A stretch of 64,000 bases of DNA from Actinomadura rifamycini DSM 43936 (GTDB taxonomy: Bacteria; Actinomycetota; Actinomycetes; Streptosporangiales; Streptosporangiaceae): NCBI RefSeq assembly GCF_000425065.1, contig NZ_AULB01000007.1, forward strand, positions 248,001 through 312,000, given 5' to 3'. The position numbers and the translations under genes were made by a program. Each line of letters starts with the position of its first letter. Position 1 is the stretch's first letter. A model generated the notes under the pieces. The model saw only the letters and a list, made by a program, of their open reading frames with translations, was not told the DNA's origin and did not search any database. This document shows positions 25,946 to 34,234 of this stretch, in pieces.

Positions 25946-26520
25946 AGCGACCGGACCACCCGCGCCGGGGTGCCCACCGCGACGACGTCCGGCGGGACGT
26001 CCTTCGTGACGACCGCCCCGGCGCCGATCACGCTGTTGGCGCCGACGGTCACCCCGGCGAGGACGATCGCGCCGCCGCCGATCCACACGTTGTCCCCGAT
26101 CACGATCGGCGCCGCGCCCTCGATCTTCGCGCGCCGCCGCGCCGGGTCGAGCGGGTGCGTGGGCGTGAGCAGCTGGACGTTCGGGCCGATCTGGACGTCG
26201 TCGCCGATCGTGATCGGCGCGACGTCCAGCGCGGTCAGCCCGTAGTTCGCGAACGAGCCGGAGCCGACGGTGATGTACGTGCCGTAGTCGACGTGCAGCG
26301 GCGGCCGGATGTGCGCGTCGGGGGCGATCGAGCCGAGCAGCTCCTCCAGGACGGGCCGGGCGGCGTCCGGGTCGGCGGCGTACATCTCGCCGTACCGGTG
26401 GGCCAGCGCCACCGACCGCCTGGACGCGGCCTCCAGCTCGGGGTCGTCGGCGATGTACGGGTCGCCGGCCAGCATGCGTTCACGGTTGGTGCGGGTGTCC
26501 CCGGCGAAGAAGTCGGTCAC
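25942..26520 (-). CDS. Sugar O-acetyltransferase, maltose/galactoside type
   Basis: 192-residue acetyl-CoA-dependent acetyltransferase of the LacA/Maa/NodL group. The N-terminal Mac domain (residues 10-60: NRERMLAGDPYIADDPELEA) precedes left-handed beta-helix hexapeptide repeats (IGDDVQIGPNVQLLTPTHPLD with the catalytic His, GDNVWIGGGAIVLAGVTVGANSVIGAGAVVTKDVPPDVVAVGTPARVVR). GTG start at the upstream end. Translationally coupled to the nitroreductase, an unusual pairing without clear logic. Confidence 0.92.
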   Translation of the reverse strand: MTDFFAGDTRTNRERMLAGDPYIADDPELEAASRRSVALAHRYGEMYAADPDAARPVLEELLGSIAPDAHIRPPLHVDYGTYITVGSGSFANYGLTALDVAPITIGDDVQIGPNVQLLTPTHPLDPARRRAKIEGAAPIVIGDNVWIGGGAIVLAGVTVGANSVIGAGAVVTKDVPPDVVAVGTPARVVRSL

Positions 26521-26724
26521 GCGGCCACCCTACGGGCGCGGTCACGGCAGGTGCTGGGGCTCGGCGGGCCCGCAGCCGCTCGATCAGCTCGGACGTCCGA
26601 GGCGCCCGCGACGCCCCGCACGTCCCGGGCGAGCGCGTCGAACCGGCCCTGCGCGGCCTGACCACCGGGACGGCCCCGTGACGCGCCCTTGACCGGGCGC
26701 CGCGCACGGGGTTCTGATGGCCGG

Positions 26725-27639
26725 ATGAAGATCCGCATCGGCGTGGGGGACGTGCCCGAACGCGGCGCACCGGACGGCCCGGGGCTCGCCGGCCTCGCGG
26801 CCGACCTGGAGGCGCGCGGCATCGACTCGCTGTGGCTGTCGGACCTGGCGGCCGCGCCGGACACCGTCGACCCGCTGGTCGGCATGGCGTACGCGGCGGG
26901 CCGCACCGAGCGGCTCAAGCTGGGGACGGGCGTGCTGGTGCTGCCCGGCCGCAACCCGGCCGTCGTCGCGGCGCAGCTCGCCGGGCTCGCCGCGCTCGCG
27001 CCCCGGCGCGTCCTGCCGGTCTTCGGCGTCCGCCCCGCGCGGCCCGCCGACCGTCCCGTCTACCCCGTGCCGGACGGGCCCCGCGCGGACGTGTTCGAGG
27101 AGGCCCTGCGCGTGGTGCGGGCGCTGCTCACCGAACCGTCCGTCACCCACCGCGGCCGGTACTTCCGCCTCGACGGCGCGTCGGTCGCGCCGCGGCCCGC
27201 CAAGCCGCTGGACCTGTGGCTGGGCGGCCGCGTCCCCGCCGCCATGGACCGGATCGGACGGCTCGGCGACGGCTGGCTCGGCGCGACCGTCACCCCCGCC
27301 GACGCCGAGGAATGCCGCGCCCTCATCCTGCGCGCCGCCGACCGGGCCGGACGGGCGATCGAGGAGGACCACTACGGCACCTACCTCACGGTCGTCCCGG
27401 ACGACGCGGACGACCGCGCGGTGGACGCCCTCCTGGCGCGGCTCCGCAAGGACCGCCCCGACGTCGCCGACCCGCGCGACCTCCTGTGCTGGGGCTGGGA
27501 CGGCGCCCGCGACCGGCTCCGCCGGTTCGTCGACGCCGGCCTGTCGAAGTTCGTCGTCCGCCCGGCGGGCCGGGTGGCGTCCCGCCGCGACTTCCTCGAC
27601 GCCTTCGCCGCCGAACTGCTCCCCCTCGAGAACCGGTAG
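26725..27639 (+). CDS. LLM-class F420-dependent oxidoreductase
   Basis: 304-residue luciferase-like (TIM-barrel) flavin/F420 oxidoreductase. Typical segments are LEARGIDSLWLSDL near residue 32, RTERLKLGTGVLVLPGRNP near 67, FEEALRVVRALLTEPSVTHRGRYFRL near 125 and PLDLWLGGRVPAAMDRIGRLGDGWLGATVTP near 165. Such proteins use reduced F420 or FMN to reduce or oxidise diverse small molecules; the substrate cannot be read. The ATG chosen gives the usual KIRIGVG N-terminus. The 204 bases before it hold no recognised gene. Confidence 0.88.
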   Translation: MKIRIGVGDVPERGAPDGPGLAGLAADLEARGIDSLWLSDLAAAPDTVDPLVGMAYAAGRTERLKLGTGVLVLPGRNPAVVAAQLAGLAALAPRRVLPVFGVRPARPADRPVYPVPDGPRADVFEEALRVVRALLTEPSVTHRGRYFRLDGASVAPRPAKPLDLWLGGRVPAAMDRIGRLGDGWLGATVTPADAEECRALILRAADRAGRAIEEDHYGTYLTVVPDDADDRAVDALLARLRKDRPDVADPRDLLCWGWDGARDRLRRFVDAGLSKFVVRPAGRVASRRDFLDAFAAELLPLENR

Positions 27640-27654
27640 CGGCGCGCGGCGGCG

Positions 27655-28131
27655 TCACATCCGCTCGGCCCCGGACCTGACGGCGTCGCGGATGCGGGCG
27701 TAGGTGCCGCAGCGGCAGATGTTGCGCAGCTCGTCCAGGTCGGCGTCGGTGATCTCGCGGCCCTCGGCGCGGACCTGCCGGACCTTCGCCACCGCGGACA
27801 TGATCTGCCCCGGCTGGCAGTAGCCGCACTGGGCGACGTCGTGCTCCAGCCACGCCTCCTGCATCGGGTGCAGGTCGCGGTCCACCGTGCCCGGCAGGCC
27901 CTCGATGGTGACGACCTCGTCGTCCGGGCCGATCCGGGACACCGGCACCGAGCAGACGTTGACCGCCTTGCCGTTCACGTGGGAGGTGCACGCCTGGCAG
28001 ACGCCGATGCCGCAGCCGTACTTGGGGCCGGTGACCCCCAGCAGGTCGCGCAGCACCCACAGCAGGCGCACGTCGTCCTCGGCCTCCACGGTGATCTGCT
28101 CGCCGTTGAGCCGGAAGGTATGGGTGGGCAC
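27655..28131 (-). CDS. (2Fe-2S) subunit, isoquinoline 1-oxidoreductase type
   Basis: 158-residue electron-transfer subunit of a molybdenum hydroxylase. An N-terminal plant-type [2Fe-2S] ferredoxin domain uses Cys40, Cys45, Cys48 and Cys60 (YGCGIGVCQACTSHVNG...VC), and the C-terminal helical domain uses Cys102, Cys105, Cys139 and Cys141 (CGYCQPG...CRCG). It starts 10 bases after the stop of the molybdopterin subunit. The pair resembles IorA/IorB, which hydroxylate N-heteroaromatics or oxidise aldehydes and pass electrons to a separate acceptor. Confidence 0.95.
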   Translation of the reverse strand: MPTHTFRLNGEQITVEAEDDVRLLWVLRDLLGVTGPKYGCGIGVCQACTSHVNGKAVNVCSVPVSRIGPDDEVVTIEGLPGTVDRDLHPMQEAWLEHDVAQCGYCQPGQIMSAVAKVRQVRAEGREITDADLDELRNICRCGTYARIRDAVRSGAERM

Positions 28132-28141
28132 GTCGGGCTCC

Positions 28142-30418
28142 TTAGAACGCGCGGTCCAGGCCGTCGACCGGGGACTGCGGTGTGGACGGCTGCAACGGGA
28201 GGGGCTCGAAGGCGAGCGTGTCGTGGTTGATGGGGAACCGGGTCGGCATCGTCCCGGTCGCGCGGGCGTAGGCGCACGCCACGGCCGCGAGGGCGGGCGC
28301 CACCGCCAGCTCGCCCGCGCCGCCCGGCTCGTCCTCGCTCGGCGGCATGACGATCACGCGCGTCTCCGGCGGGGTGTTCCACTGCCGCGTGTAGAAGTAG
28401 TTGTCCCAGCTGCCTTCCAGCGGGACGCCGTCCCTCATGTGGAGGCTGGACGTCAGCGCCATCGCGATGCCGTCGTTGAGGCCGCCGATCATCTGCGCGT
28501 CCAGGCCGCGCGGGTTGATCGGCAGGCCCACGTCCACCACGACCAGCGCGCGCGTCACGCGCGGGCCGGTGACGCCGTTGCGGATCGGGCGGTTCACGGT
28601 CTCGGGGCGGCAGTCGATCTCGACGAGCACCGCGCACGCCGACCGGTACTCGCCGGCGAGCGCGACGCCCTGCGCGACCCCCGCGGGCAGCGACCGCCCC
28701 CAGTCGCCTTCGGACGCCGCCCGGTCCAGGACGGCCCGCAGCTTCCCGTCGTCCAGGAAGGCGCGGCGGAACGCGACCGGGTCCTTGCCCATCTCGGCGG
28801 CGAGCCGGTCGACGACGAGTTCCCGCGCGCACACGACGTTCGGCGAGTACACGTTGCGCATGCTGCCGGTCTTGAACTTCAGCGGGATCTCGGTCAGCGT
28901 CTGCTTGGTCGGCCCGAACCGGTACGGCGACGACTGGCTCAGGTGGAAGAAGACCTGGGCGACGGCGTCGTTCACCAGGACCGGGATGTCGGCCGCGTTC
29001 GCGCTGATCATGTCGCCGAAGCCGTGGCTGAAGCTGGTCTCGGTGCTGACGTGCCGCTGCTCGTAGGACACGACGTCCCCGCCCCGGTAGGCGGCGCGCA
29101 CCCGGGAGACCGACATCGGATGCACGCGCCCCTGCCGGACGCTGTCCGTCCGCGACCACGACAGCTTGACCGGCTTGCCCATCTTCTTCGAGATCTCCGC
29201 GGCCTCGACCGCCGCGTCCGGATGCAGGTGCCGCCCGAACGACCCGCCGCCCTCCACCACGTGCACCTTCACCTGGGACACCCGCAGGCCCAGCCGCTTC
29301 GCGATCTCCGCCTGCGCGTCGCCCGGGACCTTCAGGCTCGCCCAGACCTCCGCGCTCCCCGACCGGACGTCCGCGACCGCGGCGTCCGGCTCCAGCGGCG
29401 AGTTGCTCGCGAACATGAACGCGAACTCGGCGTCGACCGTCCGGCTGAACAGCGGCGCCCCGCCCACCCGCGGCACCGCTCTCTTCAGCTTCGCCAGGAC
29501 CGTGTCGTCCGACTCCCCCGCCACCGGACCCGGACGCCACGACACCTCCAGCGCCCGGAGCGCGTCGATGCACTGGCCGAACGTCCGTCCCCGCACCGCC
29601 ACGCCGTGCTTCAGCACCGCGACGTCGGTGATCCCCGGCATCGCCGCCACCTCGGCGGCGTTGCCCACCGACGCGACCGTCCCGTCGATCGTCGGCGGGC
29701 GCCGCACCATCGTGGGCAGCGCGTCCGGAACGTCCAGGTCCATGGCGAACCGCTTGCGGCCCGTGACGGCGTCGAGGGCGTCCACCCGCGTCGTCGGCTT
29801 CCCCACGACCGCGAACTCCGCCGCCTTCTTCGGCGTCGCCGACACCCGGGTCGTGCGGGTCACCGCCGCGGCCTTCGCGAGCGACCCGTAGGTCGCGCGC
29901 CGCCCGCCCCCGACCACCGCGCCGTCCTCGGTCGTCAGCTTGCCGGCATCCACGTTCCAGGCCCGCGCGGCGGTCGCCACCAGCCGCTCCCGCGCGATGG
30001 CCGCCGCCGTCCGCACCGGCCCGTACAGCGACCGCATCGACGTGGAACCGCCGGTGAACTGGTTGAACAGCAGCTCGGGCCGCGCGTCCGACAGCGACAC
30101 CCGCACCTTGTCCAGCGGCAGGTCCATCTCCTCGGCGATCAGCATCGCGACGGCCGTGGTGATCCCCTGCCCCACCTCCGCGCGCGGCAGCGCGAACGCG
30201 GCCGTCCCGTCCTCGCCCACCTGGACGGCGACCAGCCCGGACGTCGGCGCCGACGCGAGCTTCACCAGGTCGCCGACGTCGAAGATCTCCTCCGGCTGCG
30301 GCGGCGTCGGGCTCGCCGCCGCCGGACCCCCCGTCCACTGCACGGCCACCGCCAGCGTCGGCGCCGTGACCAGATAGCCGAGGAACCTCCGGCGCCGCAC
30401 GCCCGGTCCGTCCTCCAT
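28142..30418 (-). CDS. Molybdopterin-binding subunit, isoquinoline 1-oxidoreductase beta type
   Basis: 758 residues. The N-terminus has a twin-arginine signal (VRRRRFLGYLVTAPTLAVAVQWTGGPAAA), so the folded holoenzyme is probably exported. The molybdenum hydroxylase large-subunit fold follows, with ALPRAEVGQGITTAVAMLIAEEMDLP near residue 65, EGGGSFGRHLHPDAAVEAAEISKK near 385, and the C-terminal GAGELAVAPALAAVACAYARATG holding the conserved active-site Glu. GGGAGG precedes the ATG. It is co-transcribed with the [2Fe-2S] subunit. No cytochrome or maturation gene is beside it. Confidence 0.93.
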   Translation of the reverse strand: MEDGPGVRRRRFLGYLVTAPTLAVAVQWTGGPAAASPTPPQPEEIFDVGDLVKLASAPTSGLVAVQVGEDGTAAFALPRAEVGQGITTAVAMLIAEEMDLPLDKVRVSLSDARPELLFNQFTGGSTSMRSLYGPVRTAAAIARERLVATAARAWNVDAGKLTTEDGAVVGGGRRATYGSLAKAAAVTRTTRVSATPKKAAEFAVVGKPTTRVDALDAVTGRKRFAMDLDVPDALPTMVRRPPTIDGTVASVGNAAEVAAMPGITDVAVLKHGVAVRGRTFGQCIDALRALEVSWRPGPVAGESDDTVLAKLKRAVPRVGGAPLFSRTVDAEFAFMFASNSPLEPDAAVADVRSGSAEVWASLKVPGDAQAEIAKRLGLRVSQVKVHVVEGGGSFGRHLHPDAAVEAAEISKKMGKPVKLSWSRTDSVRQGRVHPMSVSRVRAAYRGGDVVSYEQRHVSTETSFSHGFGDMISANAADIPVLVNDAVAQVFFHLSQSSPYRFGPTKQTLTEIPLKFKTGSMRNVYSPNVVCARELVVDRLAAEMGKDPVAFRRAFLDDGKLRAVLDRAASEGDWGRSLPAGVAQGVALAGEYRSACAVLVEIDCRPETVNRPIRNGVTGPRVTRALVVVDVGLPINPRGLDAQMIGGLNDGIAMALTSSLHMRDGVPLEGSWDNYFYTRQWNTPPETRVIVMPPSEDEPGGAGELAVAPALAAVACAYARATGTMPTRFPINHDTLAFEPLPLQPSTPQSPVDGLDRAF

Positions 30419-30431
30419 GGCGGCCTCCCGC

Positions 30432-30446
30432 TGTGGTAACTGACCA
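30432..30446. promoter_or_regulatory. Short inverted repeat near the molybdoenzyme start
   Basis: GTGGT and ACCAC arms separated by AACTG, 14 bases upstream of the ATG on the minus strand and next to the ribosome site. It may be part of the operator or a leader hairpin. Confidence 0.3.
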
Positions 30447-30491
30447 CTTACGGGCGCAGCATCGCACACCGCCCCCACCCCGGGGAAGACC

Positions 30492-30512
30492 TTATTGGCG
30501 GATCGCCAATAA
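30492..30512. promoter_or_regulatory. Palindromic operator upstream of the molybdoenzyme genes
   Basis: TTATTGGCG and CGCCAATAA form a perfect 9-bp inverted repeat around GAT, about 75 bases upstream of the molybdoenzyme start. It is AT-rich compared with its surroundings and in promoter position. No regulator gene lies next to it, so the protein that binds it must be encoded elsewhere. Confidence 0.6.
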
Positions 30513-30656
30513 CACTCCCGTCACACTCCGGTCAGCCCGAACACCGTCAGCGTCCACCCCGCCGAGCACGCCCGTCCCCCGCGCGAAGCCCGCATTGTGG
30601 GGGTGACGGCGTCGCGAACAGGACACGCCGCCACCCGACCACAGCGGGCCGCGAGA

Positions 30657-31418
30657 TCAGTGGTACGGGCCGTGGCGGCCGAGGGTGTCGACGGGCCCCG
30701 CGCCGGGGCGCGTCCACTGCGGTACCGGGCGGCTCGTCGGGCCCCAGGTGGCATTGCCGTCCGCGTCCGAGCGCCAGTACCAGCACGGGACGTCGCCCTC
30801 GGGCCAGCCCTCCGGATTGTCCTGCCACGCCTCGCCGCGGCCGTAGGGCGTCATGTCGAGCAGGGCCATGGAGCCGTTGACCGGCTCCGTGCCTCGGCCC
30901 GTCGTGGAGTAGGTGAGGAACGTGCGCTCACCGTCGCGCAGGAAACTGGTCGCGTACCCCATCGCGCCGCCGACCGGCTCGTCCACACCGCGCACCGAGT
31001 ACCAGGGCTCGGTGTAGCCCATGAAGTCGACGTAGGCGTCCACCTCGTCCCACTCGCCCGTCGTCAGCACGGCGTACGAGACGCCGCGGGCATTGAGGTA
31101 GACGGCGTCCTTCATGTGCCACACCGTGGTGGTGCAGCCCTCGCACTGGCCCTGCGGCGGCGCGTCGTCGTACCACATGTGCTTGTAGACGACGAGTTCC
31201 TCGCGGCCCTGGAACAGGTCGACGAACGGCACCGGACCGTCGGGCCCGACGATCTCGACCGTCCCGTCGAACTCCACCATCGGCAGCCGGCGCCGCGCCG
31301 CGGCGATCGCGTCACCCTCGCGCGTGTGGGCCTTCTCGCGGACCAGCAGCTCGTCCCGGGCCGCGCGCCAGGTGTCCATGTCGACGACGGGCGGACGCCC
31401 GGGCAGGTCGTCGGTCAT
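30657..31418 (-). CDS. DUF899 thioredoxin-like protein
   Basis: 253 residues. The whole chain matches the DUF899 family, predicted thioredoxin-fold proteins: WRAARDELLVREKAHTREGDAIAAARRRLPMV near residue 17, LVVYKHMWYDDAPPQGQCEGCTTTVWHM near 75 with a CxxC where a thioredoxin active site would be, and YSTTGRGTEPVNGSMALLDMTPYGRGEAWQDNPEGWP near 175. No enzymatic role is established for the family. It stands alone, divergent from a decayed GNAT gene. Confidence 0.9.
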   Translation of the reverse strand: MTDDLPGRPPVVDMDTWRAARDELLVREKAHTREGDAIAAARRRLPMVEFDGTVEIVGPDGPVPFVDLFQGREELVVYKHMWYDDAPPQGQCEGCTTTVWHMKDAVYLNARGVSYAVLTTGEWDEVDAYVDFMGYTEPWYSVRGVDEPVGGAMGYATSFLRDGERTFLTYSTTGRGTEPVNGSMALLDMTPYGRGEAWQDNPEGWPEGDVPCWYWRSDADGNATWGPTSRPVPQWTRPGAGPVDTLGRHGPYH

Positions 31419-31524
31419 CGTGTCCTCCGTTGTCTCTGTCGCATCGCTCGTCCGAACAGACCCGTACCCCGTTCCGAACTCATCGCGCCCGGGGAGAGAA
31501 TCGGCCCCCTGGCTCCGGCGGGCG
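31419..31524. other. Upstream region of the DUF899 gene
   Basis: About 100 bases of promoter and leader for the DUF899 gene; its ribosome site GGAGGACACG sits at 31422-31431 on the minus strand. No operator or hairpin stands out. Confidence 0.3.
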
Positions 31525-31686
31525 GAGCTCAGCGTGGAGGAGAGCGACCCCCGCGCGCGAGCGCTGTACGAGCGCTCGGGGCCGCGTTCGACCGCCGCCC
31601 CGAGTCCTGGGACGAACCGGCACCCGACGGGTCGATCCGCCGGTACGAGACGGTCTGCACGGTGATGCGCAAAGACCTCGCGCAGG
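31525..31686 (+). pseudogene. C-terminal remnant of a GNAT N-acetyltransferase
   Basis: Translation of 31525 onward gives ELSVEESDPRARALYERSG, the acetyl-CoA-binding end of a GNAT domain (usual NPRARRLYERLGF). After a frameshift near 31580 it continues as AAFDRRPESWDEPAPDGSI and RRYETVCTVMRKDLA, the typical tail of such proteins. The first two thirds of the gene are missing and there is no start. The decayed frame runs on into the region before the esterase. Confidence 0.6.
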
Positions 31687-31790
31687 CCCGACCCGCGAGC
31701 GTTCGAGTCGACCGCCCTGCGCGTCCAGAAACAGGGTTCTCCGGTGCTAGATCACGAAATTGGCTACTTTCGGGGCATGGGGGCGAGGGC

Positions 31791-32594
31791 ATGAGCGGCA
31801 TATCGCGGCGGGGTTTCCTGGCCGCGGCGGGCGTGCTGGCGGCCGGAGGCGGTGCCGCCGCGCTGGTGGAGGCGGGCGTCCTGCCCGGCAAGGAACGCGC
31901 GGCACGGGCCCTGGGCCGCTGCGGCGAGATGCCCGCTCCCCCGGCGGTGCCGACCGGACCGGTGCAGGAGCACACTCTGCGCTTGGGCGGCGAGTCCGTG
32001 CGCGCAGTGATCGGCCGTCCGCCCGGCGCCCGGCCCGGCTCCCGGCTGCCGGTCGCCGTCCTGCTGCACGGCGGCGGCGGAAACGCGCGCACGCCCTTTG
32101 ACATGTACGCGATCCAGAACTACCTGGCCGACGCGGTGGCCCAGGGCACGCCGCCGTTCGCCGTGGCGTCCGTGGACCACTGGTACCGCGACGGCCTCGT
32201 CACCGACCACCTGCTCCCGTTCCTGGCCGACCAGGGGTTGGAGACCGGACGCTTCGGCCTGCTCGGCTGGTCGATGGGCGGAGACGGCGCCCTGCGCCTG
32301 GCGGCGGAGCAACGCGCGCGAGTGGCCGCGGTCGTGGCGACGTCACCCGCCATCGACGACGCGAAGGCCCGAGCCTACGCCCGGCGGCTGACCGGCATCC
32401 CGGTGTGGGCCGCGTGCGGCAGCCACGACTCCTTCGCCGACCCGACCGAGCGACTCCTCGCGTCCCTGCGCGATGCGGGCGAGGACCCAGAAGGCGGGAT
32501 CTACGCGGGCTGCCACGACGCGGCGTTCCGCCGCAAAATGCTCCCCCGCCAACTCCCATTCCTGGGCCGCCACCTGACCGGCTCCGCCGACTGA
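31791..32594 (+). CDS. Exported alpha/beta hydrolase (esterase)
   Basis: 267 residues. Twin-arginine signal SRRGFLAAAGVLAAGGGAAALVEAG at residues 4-28. The alpha/beta-hydrolase core shows the oxyanion loop LLHGGGGN near residue 93 and the nucleophile elbow GWSMGGDGALRLA (GxSxG) near 157, with AACGSHDSFADPTERLL bearing the Asp and AGCHDAAFRRKMLP the His. The pattern is that of the esterase D / mycolyltransferase-like group (YxxD and GGDGA). Substrate unknown. ATG with GGGCGAGGGC upstream. Confidence 0.88.
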   Translation: MSGISRRGFLAAAGVLAAGGGAAALVEAGVLPGKERAARALGRCGEMPAPPAVPTGPVQEHTLRLGGESVRAVIGRPPGARPGSRLPVAVLLHGGGGNARTPFDMYAIQNYLADAVAQGTPPFAVASVDHWYRDGLVTDHLLPFLADQGLETGRFGLLGWSMGGDGALRLAAEQRARVAAVVATSPAIDDAKARAYARRLTGIPVWAACGSHDSFADPTERLLASLRDAGEDPEGGIYAGCHDAAFRRKMLPRQLPFLGRHLTGSAD

Positions 32595-32602
32595 CCCACC
32601 CG

Positions 32603-32671
32603 TCACCCCCCGAGTTCGCCCCGCTTCACTCGGGAGAGCAGGTCGGCGAACGCCGCCCGATCAAGCGCCAG
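32603..32671 (-). pseudogene. C-terminal remnant of a DUF397 protein
   Basis: Minus-strand translation ends HLALDRAAFADLLSRVKRGELGG followed by TGA at 32603. This is the characteristic tail of DUF397 proteins (about 60-80 residues), which are partners of XRE regulators in actinobacteria. Only about 23 residues remain; upstream the frame runs through the reverse complement of the next remnant. Confidence 0.5.
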
Positions 32672-32821
32672 ATGCCCGGCCTCCCGGCGCTGGAGAGCGG
32701 GCACGAGGAAGGGGGGCGCGGGCTGCATCTGGTGCGGGCGGTGGCGGCGGAGTGCGGGGTCCGTAGGACCGGGCCGTCCGGCAAGTGGGTCTGGGCGAGG
32801 GTCGCCGCCGGGTGCCCGTAA
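32672..32821 (+). pseudogene. C-terminal remnant of an anti-sigma-factor-type HATPase
   Basis: MPGLPALESGHEEGGRGLHL and VRAVAAECGVRRTGPSGKWVWARVA read as the G2 box (GRGLxLVRAVA) and last strands (GKxVWA) of RsbW-like histidine-kinase-type ATPases. The N-terminal three quarters, with the N and G1 boxes, are absent. It meets the DUF397 remnant tail to tail; genes for HATPase, XRE regulator and DUF397 often lie together in actinomycetes, so a rearranged, deleted cluster is likely. Confidence 0.5.
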
Positions 32822-32851
32822 ATCGGTTGCGCCCGTGGGGATGATGGGCGG

Positions 32852-33610
32852 GTGCGCGATTTCGATGATCTGGTCGCGGAGGCCGAGGCGGCGCCCGTCG
32901 AGGGGTGGGACTTCTCGTGGTTCGAGGGGCGGGCCACCGAGGAGCGGCCGTCGTGGGGTTACCAGCGGTCGATGAGCCGGCGGTTGCGGGAGGCCGGGGC
33001 CGCCCTGGACGTCCAGACGGGCGGGGGCGAGGTGCTCGCGGGGGCCGAGGCGTTCCCGCGGACGATGGTGGCCACGGAGGGGTGGCCGCCGAACGTCGCG
33101 AAGGCGACGCGGCTGCTGCATCCGCGCGGGGTCGTCGTGGTGGCGGACCCGGACGAGCCGCCGCTGCCGTTCGCCGACGGGGCGTTCGACCTGGTGACCA
33201 GCAGGCATCCGGCGACGGTGTGGTGGGGCGAGATCGCGCGGGTGCTCCGGCCCGGCGGGACGTACTTCGCGCAGCACGTCGGGCCCGGGACGGTGTGGGA
33301 GCTCGTCGAGTACTTCCTCGGCCCGCAGCCGGACGCGAAGCACAGGCGGCATCCGGACGTGGAGCGGGCCGACGCCGAGGCGGCGGGGCTCGAGGTGGTC
33401 GAGATGCGGATGGAGCGGCTCCGGATGGAGTTCTTCGACGTGGGGGCGGTCGTCCACTTCCTGCGGAAGGTCGTGTGGACGGTTCCGGGGTTCACGGTCG
33501 AGAAGTACCGGGAGCGGCTGCGGGACCTCGACGCGGGGATCCGCGCGGGCGGGCCGTTCGTCGCCCATTCCACGCGCGTCCTGGTCGAGGCCCGCAAGCC
33601 CGGCGGGTGA
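32852..33610 (+). CDS. SAM-dependent methyltransferase
   Basis: 252-residue class I methyltransferase, GTG start. Motif I is degenerate (GAALDVQTGGGEVLA near residue 48), followed by ATEGWPPNVAKATRLLHPRG, the acidic loop VVADPDEPPLPFADGAFDLVTSRHP and the post-motif RVLRPGGTYFAQHVG. The C-terminal half (VVHFLRKVVWTVPGFTVEKYRERL, GPFVAHSTRVLVEARKP) fits the UbiE/COQ5-like group of actinobacterial proteins. Substrate unknown. It converges on the thioesterase, 12 bases apart. Confidence 0.85.
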   Translation: MRDFDDLVAEAEAAPVEGWDFSWFEGRATEERPSWGYQRSMSRRLREAGAALDVQTGGGEVLAGAEAFPRTMVATEGWPPNVAKATRLLHPRGVVVVADPDEPPLPFADGAFDLVTSRHPATVWWGEIARVLRPGGTYFAQHVGPGTVWELVEYFLGPQPDAKHRRHPDVERADAEAAGLEVVEMRMERLRMEFFDVGAVVHFLRKVVWTVPGFTVEKYRERLRDLDAGIRAGGPFVAHSTRVLVEARKPGG

Positions 33611-33622
33611 CGCCCCCTCCGG

Positions 33623-34234
33623 TCAGCGGGGGCGGGGCGGGTATGTGGCGATGAACAGGCCCTCGGCGGTGACGCAGTCGCGGCCGTTGTGGCGGATGGC
33701 GCCGACCGTGCGGATCTTGCGGCCGTCCACGGACACCTGGCGGGCGGAGACGGTCAGGGGTTCGAAGAGGGGCGTCAGGCGGTGGTAGCGGAGGGTGAGT
33801 TCGGCGGTCATGCCGGACGCCCCCGCCCAGCCGTTCGCGACGCCGAGGGTGTGGTCGAGCAGGAGGGACGAGACGCCGCCGTGGACGCTCGACGGCGGCC
33901 CCTGGTACGGGAGGTCGAGGGTGGTCTCGGCCTCGATGCCGCCGTCCGGGGTGCCCGTGTACTCCAGCGGCGGGGCGATGGGGTTCTCGGGGCCGGTGGC
34001 CGGGTCGTGGCGGGTGTTGCCGTCGCCCCGCCACATGTCGACGAGGCGGTCGTGCAGGGCGGGCGCGGCGGCTTCGAGGTCGTCGGCGACGGCGTTGAGG
34101 CGGTCGGCGACGTCGGCCATGTCGGCGGTGGAGATGTCCCCGGCGCGGACGAGCGCGGCGATGACGCGGCGGGCGGCGGCGGAGGCGGCGTCGACGCCGC
34201 TGCGGCGGGGGGACGCCTGGAGGTCGATCGTCAC
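33623..34234 (-). CDS. PaaI-type acyl-CoA thioesterase
   Basis: 203-residue hotdog-fold thioesterase. The core from about residue 95 to the end has YQGPPSSVHGGVSSLLLDHTLGVANGWAG (HGG catalytic loop), MTAELTLRYHRLTPLFEPLTVSARQVSVDGRKIRTVG and the last strand. An unusual helical N-terminal extension of about 90 residues precedes it. The GTG start overlaps the FadE34-like stop as GTGA, so it is the last gene of the fadD19-fadA5-fadE34-like operon and may release CoA from stalled intermediates. Confidence 0.88.
   Translation of the reverse strand: MTIDLQASPRRSGVDAASAAARRVIAALVRAGDISTADMADVADRLNAVADDLEAAAPALHDRLVDMWRGDGNTRHDPATGPENPIAPPLEYTGTPDGGIEAETTLDLPYQGPPSSVHGGVSSLLLDHTLGVANGWAGASGMTAELTLRYHRLTPLFEPLTVSARQVSVDGRKIRTVGAIRHNGRDCVTAEGLFIATYPPRPR

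Noticed and set aside
26521..26724. Short minus-strand frame before the F420-type oxidoreductase (QGRFDALARDV)
   Set aside because: No start, no recognisable family and no clear end; treated as plain intergenic DNA.
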